64,000 bases of DNA from Paracoccaceae bacterium (GTDB taxonomy: Bacteria > Pseudomonadota > Alphaproteobacteria > Rhodobacterales > Rhodobacteraceae): the NCBI GenBank assembly GCA_028284705.1, contig JANQRE010000004.1, forward strand, positions 434,001-498,000. Reading direction: 5' to 3'. How positions within the stretch are numbered: the first letter of the stretch is position 1; each line of letters begins with the position of its first letter. The notes under the pieces were generated by a model that saw nothing but the letters and a program-made list of their open reading frames with translations, searched no databases and was not told the DNA's origin. Shown here in pieces: positions 1 through 8,742 of the stretch. Made by a program: the position numbers and the translations under genes.

Positions 1-2
1 TC

Positions 3-236
3 GGGCCGAAAAACGTGCGGCTGAACTCTGTCTGCCCGACTTTCATCAAAACACCGCTCACGGAGGCGACATTTGCCGATCCGGAGAAGCGGAAGTGGAT
101 TGACGAGAACATAAAGCTGCCCCGCATCGGCGAGGTCGAGGATATCATGGGGGCCGTGCTCTATCTGGCGAGCGATGCCAGTGCGATGGTCACCGGCACC
201 TCGATCCTGGTCGATGGCGGATGGACAGCAAGCTGA
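3..236 (+). CDS. SDR-family oxidoreductase, C-terminal fragment
   Basis: This is the last 77 residues of a short-chain dehydrogenase/reductase; the reading frame is open to the left edge, so the gene begins outside the window. The visible part has the classical SDR ending: an N-S-V-C-P-T stretch after the catalytic helix, a T-P-L region that forms the substrate lid, and the end motif with Y-L-A-S-D followed by T-G-T-S-I-L-V-D-G-G. Family members use NAD(P)H to oxidise or reduce alcohols and ketones in the cytoplasm. The Rossmann core and the Tyr-Lys pair lie outside the window, so the substrate cannot be inferred. Its stop codon is 10 bases before the next gene, whose ribosome-binding site follows directly, suggesting an operon. 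Confidence 0.85.
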   Translation, partial: GPKNVRLNSVCPTFIKTPLTEATFADPEKRKWIDENIKLPRIGEVEDIMGAVLYLASDASAMVTGTSILVDGGWTAS

Positions 237-246
237 GGGGGACCAA

Positions 247-1371
247 ATGAGAACGACACATGTGGGCAGCCTGCCGCGGACGCAGGAGGTCGTGGATATG
301 ATCTTCGCGCGCGAGCACGAAAAGCCGTTCGATCAGGGCGAATTCGACCGTGTTATGACGGAGGCCTGCGCTGAAACGGTGCGCAAACAGGCCGAGGCTG
401 GCGTGGATGTGGTGAGCGATGGCGAGACCTCGAAAATCTCCTACGCCACTTACGTGAAGGATCGCTACACGGGGTTCTCGGGCGACAGTCCGCGCAATGC
501 GCCCGCCGATCTGAAAATGTTCCCGAGCTTCCTGAAACGCCTCGCCGATGATGGCGGTACGCCGCAATATGCGCGGCCCATGTGCACTGGTGAAGTGACC
601 TCCAAAGGGCAGGGCGAGTTGCAGAAAGATATCGACAACCTGAAGGCTGGCATGGCCGCGCATGGCGTGTCAGAGGGCTTCATGAATGCCGCGAGCCCAG
701 GTGTTATCTCGCTGTTTTTGCAGAATGATTTTTACCCAAGCCGTGAGAAATACCTCGAAGCGCTGGCCGATGCGATGCGCGAGGAATATCGCACGATTGT
801 TGACGCGGGGCTCTATCTGCAGCTTGATTGCCCTGATCTCGCGCTGTCCCGGCATATGCTCTTCAATGACCTTTCGGATGAGGAATTCCTGAAGATCGCC
901 AGCACCCATGTGGAGGCGCTGAACCATGCGCTGGAGGGGATCGATCCGTCCCGCGTGCGGGTGCATATCTGTTGGGGCAATTACGAGGGCCCGCATGTCT
1001 GCGACATCGATATGGGCAAGGTGTTCCCGACGCTGATGGCGGTGAATGCGAGCTATATCCTGTTTGAGACGTCAAATCCGCGCCATGCCCATGAATGGAC
1101 GGTGTTCCGCGACCGTGTCTCAGAGATTCCCGACGACAAAATCCTGGTGCCGGGCGTGGTGGATACGACGACGAATTTCGTTGAGCACCCGGAAGTGGTG
1201 GCGCAAAGGCTCGAGCGCTTTACCTCCTTCATGGGCGCGGACCGCGTGGTGGCGGGCTCCGATTGCGGGTTTGGAACCTTCGCAGGCTTTGGTGCTGTGG
1301 ACCCAGACATCGCCTATGCCAAGCTCGGATCACTGGTCGAAGGCACCCGTCTGGCGGAGGCGCGCCTCTGA
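247..1371 (+). CDS. MetE-like cobalamin-independent methyltransferase
   Basis: The 374-residue product belongs to the UROD/MetE-like superfamily, annotated as methionine synthase II-like. It is half the size of true MetE and corresponds to its C-terminal catalytic barrel. It opens with T-T-H-V-G-S-L-P-R, typical of this group, and carries H-I-C-W-G-N-Y-E-G-P-H near residue 245. That segment, with a later G-S-D-C-G-F-G, fits the zinc-thiolate ligands. Such stand-alone proteins probably transfer alkyl groups to or from thiols; the real substrate is unknown. I chose the ATG at 247 because a GAGGGGG Shine-Dalgarno sequence ends six bases upstream and the family motif starts at residue 2. Its TGA overlaps the ATG of the next gene, so the two are probably translationally coupled. 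Confidence 0.85.
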   Translation: MRTTHVGSLPRTQEVVDMIFAREHEKPFDQGEFDRVMTEACAETVRKQAEAGVDVVSDGETSKISYATYVKDRYTGFSGDSPRNAPADLKMFPSFLKRLADDGGTPQYARPMCTGEVTSKGQGELQKDIDNLKAGMAAHGVSEGFMNAASPGVISLFLQNDFYPSREKYLEALADAMREEYRTIVDAGLYLQLDCPDLALSRHMLFNDLSDEEFLKIASTHVEALNHALEGIDPSRVRVHICWGNYEGPHVCDIDMGKVFPTLMAVNASYILFETSNPRHAHEWTVFRDRVSEIPDDKILVPGVVDTTTNFVEHPEVVAQRLERFTSFMGADRVVAGSDCGFGTFAGFGAVDPDIAYAKLGSLVEGTRLAEARL

Positions 1372-2069
1372 TGGAGCCCTTGGTCCTGCTTCCGGGCATG
1401 ATGTGTGACGGGCGGCTTTTTGGCCCGCAAATCAAGCATTTCGGGCGGACGCGGGCCATCCATCTCCCACCTTTGACGCGCCACGACACAGTGGAGGCCT
1501 TGGCGCGCGAGGTGCTGAAATTCGCCCCCGATCATTTTGCGTTGGCCGGTCTTTCTATGGGCGGCATCGTCGCGATGGAGGTGATAAGGCAAGCGCCGGA
1601 GCGGGTGTCGCGGCTGGCGCTGATGGACACCAACGCGCTGGCGGAGACGCCGCAAGTCGCGGCAAATCGGGAACCTCAGATCGTCAAGGTGATGGCGGGA
1701 TTGCTGCCGGAAGTGATGCGCGACGAGATGAAGCCGAACTACTTGGCCCCCGGTCCGGGGCGCGAGGCGGTGCTCGATCTGGTGCTGGAGATGGCCATCG
1801 ATCTGGGCGAGGGCGCCTTTGTGCGCCAATCCAGGGCGTTGCAAAAACGCCCCGATCAGCAGGCCACCTTGCGTCGCATCCTGGTGCCAACGCTGATCCT
1901 TTGCGGCGCGGAGGACACGCTCTGTCCCATCGAACGCCATGAATTCATGGCAGAAATGGTGCCCCATGCGGTGTTGCGCGTGATTGCCGATGCCGGGCAT
2001 ATGCCCACGCTCGAACAGCCCGAGGCGGTGATCCGTGAAATGGAGACCTGGCTGGCCGCGTCCGCTTAA
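1371..2069 (+). CDS. alpha/beta hydrolase
   Basis: This is a compact 232-residue alpha/beta hydrolase. The nucleophile elbow G-L-S-M-G-G lies near residues 60-65. An acid residue is likely in G-A-E-D-T-L-C-P, and the catalytic histidine in D-A-G-H-M-P-T-L-E near the C terminus. Start and stop fit the neighbours: its ATG overlaps the preceding stop (TGATG), and its stop overlaps the convergent phaZ stop by four bases. The group contains esterases, lactonases and C-C hydrolases. With an SDR and a MetE-like protein upstream it may form a small catabolic operon, but no substrate can be assigned. The upstream in-frame extension from 1263 lies inside the previous gene and is rejected. Confidence 0.85.
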   Translation: MEPLVLLPGMMCDGRLFGPQIKHFGRTRAIHLPPLTRHDTVEALAREVLKFAPDHFALAGLSMGGIVAMEVIRQAPERVSRLALMDTNALAETPQVAANREPQIVKVMAGLLPEVMRDEMKPNYLAPGPGREAVLDLVLEMAIDLGEGAFVRQSRALQKRPDQQATLRRILVPTLILCGAEDTLCPIERHEFMAEMVPHAVLRVIADAGHMPTLEQPEAVIREMETWLAASA

Positions 2070-3349
2070 CCGGCGGTGACCAGACGCGGTTTTGCCCGCT
2101 TGCGGCTTTTCTTCGGCGCATCCGCATTGGCATCGATGAAATCGAGCACCAGAGGCCGGATGTTGTTGCGCCAGCTTTTGCCGGCGAAGATGCCGTAGTG
2201 ACCGGCGCCGGGCTCCACATGGGAGGCCTTCTTCTCGGGCGGCAGGCCGGTGCAGAGATCCAATGCTGCGATGCACTGACCGGGGGCGGAAATGTCGTCA
2301 TTCGCGCCCTCAACGGTCTTCACAGCGACCGATGTGATCTTGCCGAGATCGACCTGCTTGCCGCCGACGATAAAGGCGTTGTCCGCAATCTCGCGACCTT
2401 TGAAAATCCGCTCAACGGTGGAGAGATAGAACTCCGCCGTCATGTCCATCACCGCTAGATATTCGTCGTAGAAGCGGTTGTGCCGGTCATGCTCTTCAGC
2501 GTCGCCTTGAGCGACACGCATGATCTGATCGGTGAAGGCTTTGGTATGCGTCTCCGCATTCATCGACATGAAGGAGGAGAGCTGCAAAAGGCCCGGATAG
2601 ACCATGCGACCCACGCCATCATATTTGAAACCGACCCGCTGGATCACCATTTCTTCGAGCTGACCCATGGTGATGCGGCGACCGAAATCGGTGACATCTG
2701 TGGCCGCGGCGTCGGGGTCGATCGGCCCGCCGATCAGCGTCAGGGTGCGCGGCTGCGCTTTGGGGTCGTCATCGGCGAGATAGGCTGTGGCAGCCAGGGC
2801 CAAAGGTGCTGGCTGACAGACCGCGATCACGTGGGTGTCGGGCCCAAGCTCGCGCATGAAATCAACGAGATAGAGAGTGTAATCCTCGATATCGAACTTA
2901 CCCTTCGAGACCGGAATATCGCGCGCATTATGCCAGTCAGTGATGTAAACTTCGGCATCGGGCAGCAGCGAAATCACCGTCGAGCGCAGGAGCGTCGCAT
3001 AGTGGCCGGACATCGGTGCCACGAGCAGAATCTTGCGGGATTTCTTTGGTCGGTCGGTGACGTGGAAGTGGATCAGATCGCCAAACGGGCGTTCCACCAC
3101 TTTCTCAACCTCGACTAGGTGATCGCGGCCATCCTCGCCCACGGCGGAGGCGATATTCCAGTCGGGCTTGGCCACCATGCGGGAGAAACTGCGCTCGGTC
3201 ACTTCGCCCCAGGCGGCCAGCATTTTGACCATCGGGTTTGTCGAAAGAGCTACGGCGGGGTGCGATCCAATGGCGAGCGCGGTCGCGCCCATCCACTGAT
3301 TTGTCAGACGGATGCTTTCCATCAAGTCATATGTTAGCATGTATCTCAC
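2066..3349 (-). CDS. phaZ: intracellular polyhydroxyalkanoate depolymerase
   Basis: This 427-residue protein is an intracellular PHA depolymerase that breaks stored granule polymer down to hydroxybutyrate units. It has the standard start M-R-Y-M-L-T-Y-D. The lipase-box-like A-V-C-Q-P-A puts a cysteine nucleophile at about residue 178, as in the Ralstonia PhaZ type. The remaining triad is likely an Asp in the V-E-G-A-N-D-D-I-S-A-P segment and the His of G-A-G-H-Y-G-I-F. The length is usual for the family and the C-terminal tail is lysine/arginine-rich. It is divergent from phaC, so degradation and synthesis share a 115-bp promoter region that contains a possible PhaR half-site. Confidence 0.95.
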   Translation of the reverse strand: MRYMLTYDLMESIRLTNQWMGATALAIGSHPAVALSTNPMVKMLAAWGEVTERSFSRMVAKPDWNIASAVGEDGRDHLVEVEKVVERPFGDLIHFHVTDRPKKSRKILLVAPMSGHYATLLRSTVISLLPDAEVYITDWHNARDIPVSKGKFDIEDYTLYLVDFMRELGPDTHVIAVCQPAPLALAATAYLADDDPKAQPRTLTLIGGPIDPDAAATDVTDFGRRITMGQLEEMVIQRVGFKYDGVGRMVYPGLLQLSSFMSMNAETHTKAFTDQIMRVAQGDAEEHDRHNRFYDEYLAVMDMTAEFYLSTVERIFKGREIADNAFIVGGKQVDLGKITSVAVKTVEGANDDISAPGQCIAALDLCTGLPPEKKASHVEPGAGHYGIFAGKSWRNNIRPLVLDFIDANADAPKKSRKRAKPRLVTAG

Positions 3350-3433
3350 GCGGTGGCTCCTTTGCGGCGGTTAGACCCGACTTCGTGTCAATTCGTCGCT
3401 TTGCCTCCCGCGAAAAGCAACTTTAGTTCGCAC

Positions 3434-3442
3434 TTGCAGCAT
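3434..3442 (-). promoter_or_regulatory. possible PhaR half-site in phaZ-phaC promoter region
   Basis: On the minus strand this reads ATGCTGCAA, the same ATGCTGC core seen three times before phaP. It lies about 25 bases upstream of the phaC start, between the divergent phaZ and phaC genes. Only one arm of a palindrome is present, so this is a weak call based on similarity to the stronger phaP sites. Confidence 0.3.
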
Positions 3443-3464
3443 AATCTATGGCGGAAAGACGTCG

Positions 3465-5273
3465 ATGACAACCGAAACTGACACCCCGAGCGGGATTGAC
3501 GCAGGCGAGAAGCTGGACCGTCTCAACGCAAATCTTGCCAAAATGGACGATCTTTCAAAGCGCCTGATCGCCGCCATGGGCCGTAAAAAAGCCGCTGATC
3601 CGGGGCTGCAAGGGCCGGGTCAGGAGCTCTATATCAAGGCGATGTCGGCCTATATGGCCGAGATGATGAACAACCCGTCCAAGATCATTGAGCAACAGGT
3701 CAATTATTGGGGAAAATCGTTAAAACACTATGTAGAAGCGCAGGAGGCGCTGCGTGGCGGGCAGTTGAAGGCGCCGGAGGACCCCGGCCCGAAAGACCGC
3801 CGCTTCAAGAACGAGCTTTGGGACACGCATCCCTATTTCAACTTCATCAAGCAGCAATACCTGTTCAACTCTCAGGCGATTGAGGATGCAGTGAGCAATC
3901 TCGACGGGCTGGACACCGCTGAACGGGGTCGGATTTCGTTCTTCGCCCGCCAGATTGTTGATATGTTGTCACCAAACAATTTCCTCGCCACCAACCCCGA
4001 TGCACTGGAAAAAGCCGTCGAAACCGATGGCGAGTCGCTGGTGCGCGGTCTTGAGAACCTCGTGCATGATATTGAGGCAAATGACGGCGATCTGCTGGTC
4101 TCTCTGGCGGATGAAAACGCTTTCACCGTGGGGGAGAATATCGCCACCGCCGAAGGCTCCGTTGTCTTCCGCAACCGGATGTTTGAACTGATCCAGTACA
4201 AACCCACGACCGAGAAGGTTCATGCGACGCCGCTGATCATCTTCCCGCCCTGGATCAACAAATTCTACATCATGGACCTGAAACCGGCCAATTCGCTGAT
4301 CCGGTGGATCGTCGATCAGGGCTACACGCTCTTTGTCGTCTCCTGGGTGAACCCCGATGAGACCTATGCCGATGTCGGGATCGACGATTACATCGACCAG
4401 GGCTATCTGACCGCGATTAACGAGGCCAAGAAGATCACCGGTGAAAAACAGGTGAACGCGATTGGGTATTGCATCGCGGGTACCACACTCTCGCTGGTTC
4501 TGGGCCTTCTGGAGAAACGCGGCGATAAGTCGGTGAAATCGGCGACATTCTTCACCACGCTGACGGATTTTGAAGATCCCGGCGAAATGGGTGTCTTCCT
4601 CGACAATGATTTCGTCGACGGGATCGAGCGGCAGGTGGCCGATCAGGGCTATCTGCATTCCTTCTTCATGTCGCGCACGTTTTCGTTCCTGCGCTCCAAT
4701 GACCTGATCTACTCACCCGCCGTGCGCAATTATATGATGGGGGAGGCGCCGCCAGCCTTTGATCTGCTCTACTGGAATGGCGACTCGACCAATCTGCCCG
4801 GGCGGTTCGTGGTCGATTACCTGCGCGAGCTCTGTCAGGACAATCTGCTCGCCAGGGGCGAGATGAAGGTTCTGGGCGAAACGCTTAGTCTCGATGACGT
4901 GAAGGTCCCGTTGTGTGCGGTGGCTTGCGAGACCGATCACATCGCCGCCTGGCGCGGCAGTTTCACCGGTGTGAAACAGATGGGCGCGAAGGAGAAACAC
5001 TTCATTGTATCCGAGTCCGGTCACATCGCGGGCATCATCAATCCGCCCTCGAAGAACAAATACGGCCATTACGTGAATGATGGCGAATGGTCCGATCAGG
5101 ACACATGGATGGAGGGGGCGACCCGCCACGATGGCTCCTGGTGGCCGCGTTGGGAGGCATGGTTGCGCAAGAAATCGGGGAAGAAGGTTGCCGCCCGGGT
5201 TCCCGGCTCAGACGGGCGCAAAATCCTGGCACCGGCACCGGGAACCTATGTGATGCCGAAGAAGGCTTCGTAG
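3465..5273 (+). CDS. phaC: class I poly(3-hydroxyalkanoate) synthase
   Basis: The 602-residue product polymerises hydroxyacyl-CoA, usually 3-hydroxybutyryl-CoA, on the surface of PHA granules. The N-terminal third is the class I helical domain with the usual N-Y-W motif. The alpha/beta-hydrolase core follows, with the lipase-like box G-Y-C-I-A-G placing the catalytic cysteine at residue 336. The general base is the His of E-S-G-H-I-A-G-I-I-N-P-P, and the partner Asp is probably in A-C-E-T-D-H-I. Length and order match class I enzymes, which need no PhaE subunit. The gene is divergent from phaZ and convergent with the heme oxygenase gene, whose stop lies 7 bases away. Confidence 0.96.
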   Translation: MTTETDTPSGIDAGEKLDRLNANLAKMDDLSKRLIAAMGRKKAADPGLQGPGQELYIKAMSAYMAEMMNNPSKIIEQQVNYWGKSLKHYVEAQEALRGGQLKAPEDPGPKDRRFKNELWDTHPYFNFIKQQYLFNSQAIEDAVSNLDGLDTAERGRISFFARQIVDMLSPNNFLATNPDALEKAVETDGESLVRGLENLVHDIEANDGDLLVSLADENAFTVGENIATAEGSVVFRNRMFELIQYKPTTEKVHATPLIIFPPWINKFYIMDLKPANSLIRWIVDQGYTLFVVSWVNPDETYADVGIDDYIDQGYLTAINEAKKITGEKQVNAIGYCIAGTTLSLVLGLLEKRGDKSVKSATFFTTLTDFEDPGEMGVFLDNDFVDGIERQVADQGYLHSFFMSRTFSFLRSNDLIYSPAVRNYMMGEAPPAFDLLYWNGDSTNLPGRFVVDYLRELCQDNLLARGEMKVLGETLSLDDVKVPLCAVACETDHIAAWRGSFTGVKQMGAKEKHFIVSESGHIAGIINPPSKNKYGHYVNDGEWSDQDTWMEGATRHDGSWWPRWEAWLRKKSGKKVAARVPGSDGRKILAPAPGTYVMPKKAS

Positions 5274-5280
5274 CGGTCGG

Positions 5281-5820
5281 TCAGGATTCGTCTGAAGACA
5301 ACTTATCGAAAACCGCCTGAGCGCCCTCGACCGCACGCGCCATCTCCAGATCGGAGCTCTCAAGCTGGTCGAAGAAGGCTTTGAGGCCTCCAGACGATGC
5401 GTAATTGGCCATCACCCGCAGATAGCTTTGTGGCCAATGATCCGGTATCGCGCCGGATTTCAGCAGCATCGACGCGCCAATGGCGGAGCCGTTCAGCGCA
5501 TAACAGACCCCGTGCGCCCAGCTCTCCGTGGTCTGCCTCTGAGACCCATCTGAACAAGCTCTTTCAGACAAATCTTCTTCAAGTGCTTCGGCGCGGCGAC
5601 CTTCTTCCGCGATCTGAACAGTGTCGCCCAAAACCTGCGCTGCCGCTTGACCAAGCCCCGCATGGACCGCCTGCAAGCCTTGTAGCCAGGCACGGTAGTG
5701 AGAGATGTGTTTGAAGCGCCCGTTTTCGGTCCAGGTCGCTTCGGCACGCATATGCGCACGCTTTGTTGCGGCTTTCAGAACCGCTCGATTGGACGGAACG
5801 ATTTGGTCAAACCGGCTCAT
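5281..5820 (-). CDS. bphO: heme oxygenase (biliverdin-forming, bacteriophytochrome-linked)
   Basis: This 179-residue protein resembles bacterial heme oxygenases that cleave heme to biliverdin IX-alpha, CO and iron. The probable proximal heme ligand is the His of K-R-A-H-M-R-A-E near residue 22. A conserved glycine-containing distal helix matches the Y-A-L-N-G-S-A-I-G-A-S segment, near residue 110. The size is right for the family. Its ATG overlaps the stop of the bacteriophytochrome gene by four bases (ATGA), the classical bphO-bphP coupling. It therefore most likely makes chromophore for that photoreceptor. No second heme oxygenase is visible in the window, so it may also serve the second bacteriophytochrome near 49 kb. 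Confidence 0.88.
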   Translation of the reverse strand: MSRFDQIVPSNRAVLKAATKRAHMRAEATWTENGRFKHISHYRAWLQGLQAVHAGLGQAAAQVLGDTVQIAEEGRRAEALEEDLSERACSDGSQRQTTESWAHGVCYALNGSAIGASMLLKSGAIPDHWPQSYLRVMANYASSGGLKAFFDQLESSDLEMARAVEGAQAVFDKLSSDES

Positions 5821-8366
5821 GGGCCCACCTGCTTCAACAAGTCCTTCAGCCCGCGCCGCAAAGTCTCGGTTGAAACCGGTTTGGTAAAGCGGGGGATGTC
5901 GGACAAGCGCGGGTCGAGGTCCACATTTGTCCCATAGCCTGTCACGAACATAAACGGAATCTCCCGCTCCAACAGGTGCAATGCGATAGGTTCACTGGTT
6001 ACTTCTCTGCCCAGATTGACGTCCAATATGGCGATATCGGGGGTGTTCGTGTCAAGAAAATCCATCGCAGAAGACGTTTCCGAGACAAGGCTCACATCGG
6101 TTAGTGAAAGCTCATTCAGCTGCATCTGCATACCGGTCGCGATCACGAAATTGTCCTCAAGTATCAGGGCGGAGAGACCGGCGAACCCTTCTGTCTCAGT
6201 GAGTTCCGGCGGTGGGGGCAAGGGGTCGAGCAAGGGGTCGACATCCGTGTCAGCGGGCGGCTCATCGACGATATCGCTGGGCAGGAACATCTCCGCGCGC
6301 AATCCATCTTTACGGAACGACAGGGATGCAGTTCCGTTCAACTCATGCGGGACCGCGTGCTCGATCAGCGTAGAGCCAAAGCCGCGTTGTTCCGGTTCGA
6401 TCACCGGCGGGCCGTCGATTTCCTGCCAGCGGAGTTGTAGCCCGTCATTCTCGTGTTTCATGCGGACCAGCACCGTGCCCGTGTCGTTCGAGAGCGCTCC
6501 GTATTTGACCGCATTGGTGATTAACTCGTGAAAGATCAACGATATGATCGGAGCGACGTCAGACCTAAAGTATTTTGTTGGCCCGCTGACGATGATCCGT
6601 TGATCATCCTTCAAAACATAGGGTGCGGCTTCTGTTTCGATGAGCCTTTGGATTGAGACCGAAGAAATAATCGATCCGGAGGCGATGTTGTGCGACGCGG
6701 CGAGCGCCTGAATGCGTGCCTCGATGGCGCGTGTGTAGCTGCTGAGCGATCCATAGCTGCTCGACCGGGCCTGCTGTGAGATTGAGCGCACAAGCGCCAG
6801 AATATTGCGAACCCTGTGGTTAAGTTCTTTGATCAAAATATCCTGTTGGCGATTGAGCGCACTCATCAGGATCCGGCGCTCCACAAAGCTGATCAATGAC
6901 CACAAGCGTTCGGCAAAATAGAAATCCTGCTCGGACCAGGGCGTGGCCCGGCCAACCACCCTTTCCAGATAGATCGAAAAGGATCCGCGTGGTGATAGGC
7001 GCTTTTTGCCATCATGCTCTTCAACCTGCTTTTCTGGATTGCCCGCCCAAGAGATCTGTTTCGCAATCTCATTGCGAAACACGCAGAACCCCCGTTCTGG
7101 TCCTGCGGTTGATGTGATGGCGCCTGCACAACCCTTCAGAGCATTCGCAAAATGCGGAAACTCCGAACTCAGACTGACATAGCTCTTTAACTCGTCCGGC
7201 GTTTCCTCAGCTTCCAAAAAAAGATGCTCGATCACCGTGTCTTCGGGTGTCTTGCCGTATGTCGTGATGCCGGTCTCGGTTTTGATCACAAGGCCATCGG
7301 CTGCAAGCACATCCATAAGGACCGGTGCAGCTTCATCAAGGCCGTCTTTGCTGTCGATCTTCTCCAAAAGGTCGTCCTTGAGGTCGTCGACCCGCGTAAT
7401 CATCTCCAATTTGCGTTTCTGATGGAGCGTTTGGAGCTTCTTGTTGAACACATCGATGAAAGTCACCAGCAGTTCACGCAGAAGGGGCGGGGGTGTTTCA
7501 GGTGTCCGATGCTGAAACGATATGATCCCCCAGAGGCGGTCATCGATAACGACCGACAGGGTCATCGTGCTGCACGCCTTCATATTGCGAAGATATTCCA
7601 TATGGACCGGGGACACGCCCCGCGTTGCCGCAAGGCTGATATCGAGGGGCAGTGCGTCCTTTTCGGACGCACGCAACCGCACCGGCACCTGATCGACATC
7701 TGTGATGAACCGGATCGGGATCTTGTGCATGATGGCGCGGGCCTGCTCTGGAATATCCCAATGCGGGAACCGCAGACCCAGCATCTTTTCGATGTCAGGA
7801 TGCGCATCCTCTGCAATAACCTCGCCGTTGAACTCCTCGTCGAAACGATAGATCATTACCCGATCAAACCCAGATAAATGCCGCATCAGCTTTGCGGTCA
7901 GGCCCAGCATCTCATCCTCATCGTCGCACTTTTGAATGCTGGTCATCAGGTAATTCAGGTTCTTCAAAGCGTCAGGTGCGGAGAACCGCGCCATTCGGTT
8001 TTCCTCAAATTCGACGATATGGAACCCCTGGCTGGCAAATGTCCGCAAGGCCAACTCCCGACCACCAATCTCATGCACACCCGCGGCCTTGGCCGTGTCT
8101 TGCGCGATTGAGAGGCTGATGCTGTTCTGCACGTCATGGGAGACATCTCTCCCCATGACCTCTTGGAAGTCCTGCCCCAACAGAGCTTCGCAAGACATGC
8201 CGAGAAACTCTTCGCAATTCTCGCTTGCGTATTGAACGGTGCCGGATTTCGGATCGATGGCCACGAGGCATCCGAAGGGTTGAACTGTGCCGGGGATGTG
8301 GATCGGCTCCGCCGCACATTGGTCAATCGCGGTTCGGAGTTCGTCGTCAGATAGCGCTGGGCACAT
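5817..8366 (-). CDS. bphP: bacteriophytochrome HWE histidine kinase fused to receiver domain
   Basis: This 849-residue red/far-red photoreceptor has the order PAS (about 15-115), GAF (135-300), PHY (310-490), HWE-type kinase (515-700) and receiver (about 728-845). Cys17, in C-A-A-E-P-I-H-I-P-G, aligns with the biliverdin-binding cysteine of DrBphP. The GAF domain has F-P-H-W-D-I-P where most relatives have P-A-S-D-I-P; the key Asp remains. The PHY tongue motif S-P-R-G-S-F is present. The kinase has N-H-R-V-R-N with the phospho-accepting His, and the W-Q-E and G-F-G-S signatures of HWE kinases. The receiver has D-I-A-I-L-D-V-N with an acceptor Asp. The fused receiver suggests an internal phosphorelay or a phosphate sink. 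No DNA-binding partner is adjacent. Confidence 0.93.
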   Translation of the reverse strand: MCPALSDDELRTAIDQCAAEPIHIPGTVQPFGCLVAIDPKSGTVQYASENCEEFLGMSCEALLGQDFQEVMGRDVSHDVQNSISLSIAQDTAKAAGVHEIGGRELALRTFASQGFHIVEFEENRMARFSAPDALKNLNYLMTSIQKCDDEDEMLGLTAKLMRHLSGFDRVMIYRFDEEFNGEVIAEDAHPDIEKMLGLRFPHWDIPEQARAIMHKIPIRFITDVDQVPVRLRASEKDALPLDISLAATRGVSPVHMEYLRNMKACSTMTLSVVIDDRLWGIISFQHRTPETPPPLLRELLVTFIDVFNKKLQTLHQKRKLEMITRVDDLKDDLLEKIDSKDGLDEAAPVLMDVLAADGLVIKTETGITTYGKTPEDTVIEHLFLEAEETPDELKSYVSLSSEFPHFANALKGCAGAITSTAGPERGFCVFRNEIAKQISWAGNPEKQVEEHDGKKRLSPRGSFSIYLERVVGRATPWSEQDFYFAERLWSLISFVERRILMSALNRQQDILIKELNHRVRNILALVRSISQQARSSSYGSLSSYTRAIEARIQALAASHNIASGSIISSVSIQRLIETEAAPYVLKDDQRIIVSGPTKYFRSDVAPIISLIFHELITNAVKYGALSNDTGTVLVRMKHENDGLQLRWQEIDGPPVIEPEQRGFGSTLIEHAVPHELNGTASLSFRKDGLRAEMFLPSDIVDEPPADTDVDPLLDPLPPPPELTETEGFAGLSALILEDNFVIATGMQMQLNELSLTDVSLVSETSSAMDFLDTNTPDIAILDVNLGREVTSEPIALHLLEREIPFMFVTGYGTNVDLDPRLSDIPRFTKPVSTETLRRGLKDLLKQVGP

Positions 8367-8742
8367 GCAGGGACCTCAATGACCTTGTCGAATTCTTGAA
8401 CGGAAATAGAATTTTCGCTTAACTCGTCGGGGGTTATACTTAGTATTTTGCGCCGTTGCGAACAGTACGCACCAAAAAAATCAACGCAAAGCTGCTCGGA
8501 TTGGCATTGCGGGTTTCGATGGAAGAGGTCGCCCGAATACGACGGGAATTCACGAAAGACATCGCCTCGATCCCCTTATTTTCTAGCATTATCAGAGGAT
8601 TGACCTCGTTCTGGGCCCTGCGACATTCTGTCAATGCTGCGATGCAGAAAAAGCTTGCAATGCTGCGATGCAGCGTCTAAATATGCTGCAGACGCAAACA
8701 AACGGGCCATTCTCCCCGGCCCACCCACTGGAGACCAAGACA
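8367..8742. other. intergenic region between bphP and phaP
   Basis: These 376 bases separate the divergent bphP and phaP genes. I see no convincing small gene: two overlapping opposite-strand open frames of 64-74 codons lack ribosome-binding sites and family features. The right third carries the PhaR-type palindromes and the probable phaP promoter. Confidence 0.6.
8637..8691 (+). promoter_or_regulatory. tandem PhaR-type operators in phaP promoter
   Basis: Two identical palindromes CTGCGATGCAG (CTGC-N3-GCAG) lie at 8637-8647 and 8663-8673, 26 bases apart, so both face the same side of the helix to within about half a turn. A compressed third copy, CTGCAG, is at 8686-8691. A possible promoter overlaps them: TTGCAA at 8655-8660, a 17-base spacer holding the second palindrome, and TAAATA at 8678-8683. 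The arrangement matches the CTGC-N3-4-GCAG type that I recall being reported for PhaR of Rhodobacter sphaeroides at phaP. PhaR bound here would block RNA polymerase until granules titrate it away. Confidence 0.7.

Noticed and set aside
8456..8680. Small gene before phaP
   Set aside because: It runs through the PhaR operators and lacks a ribosome-binding site.
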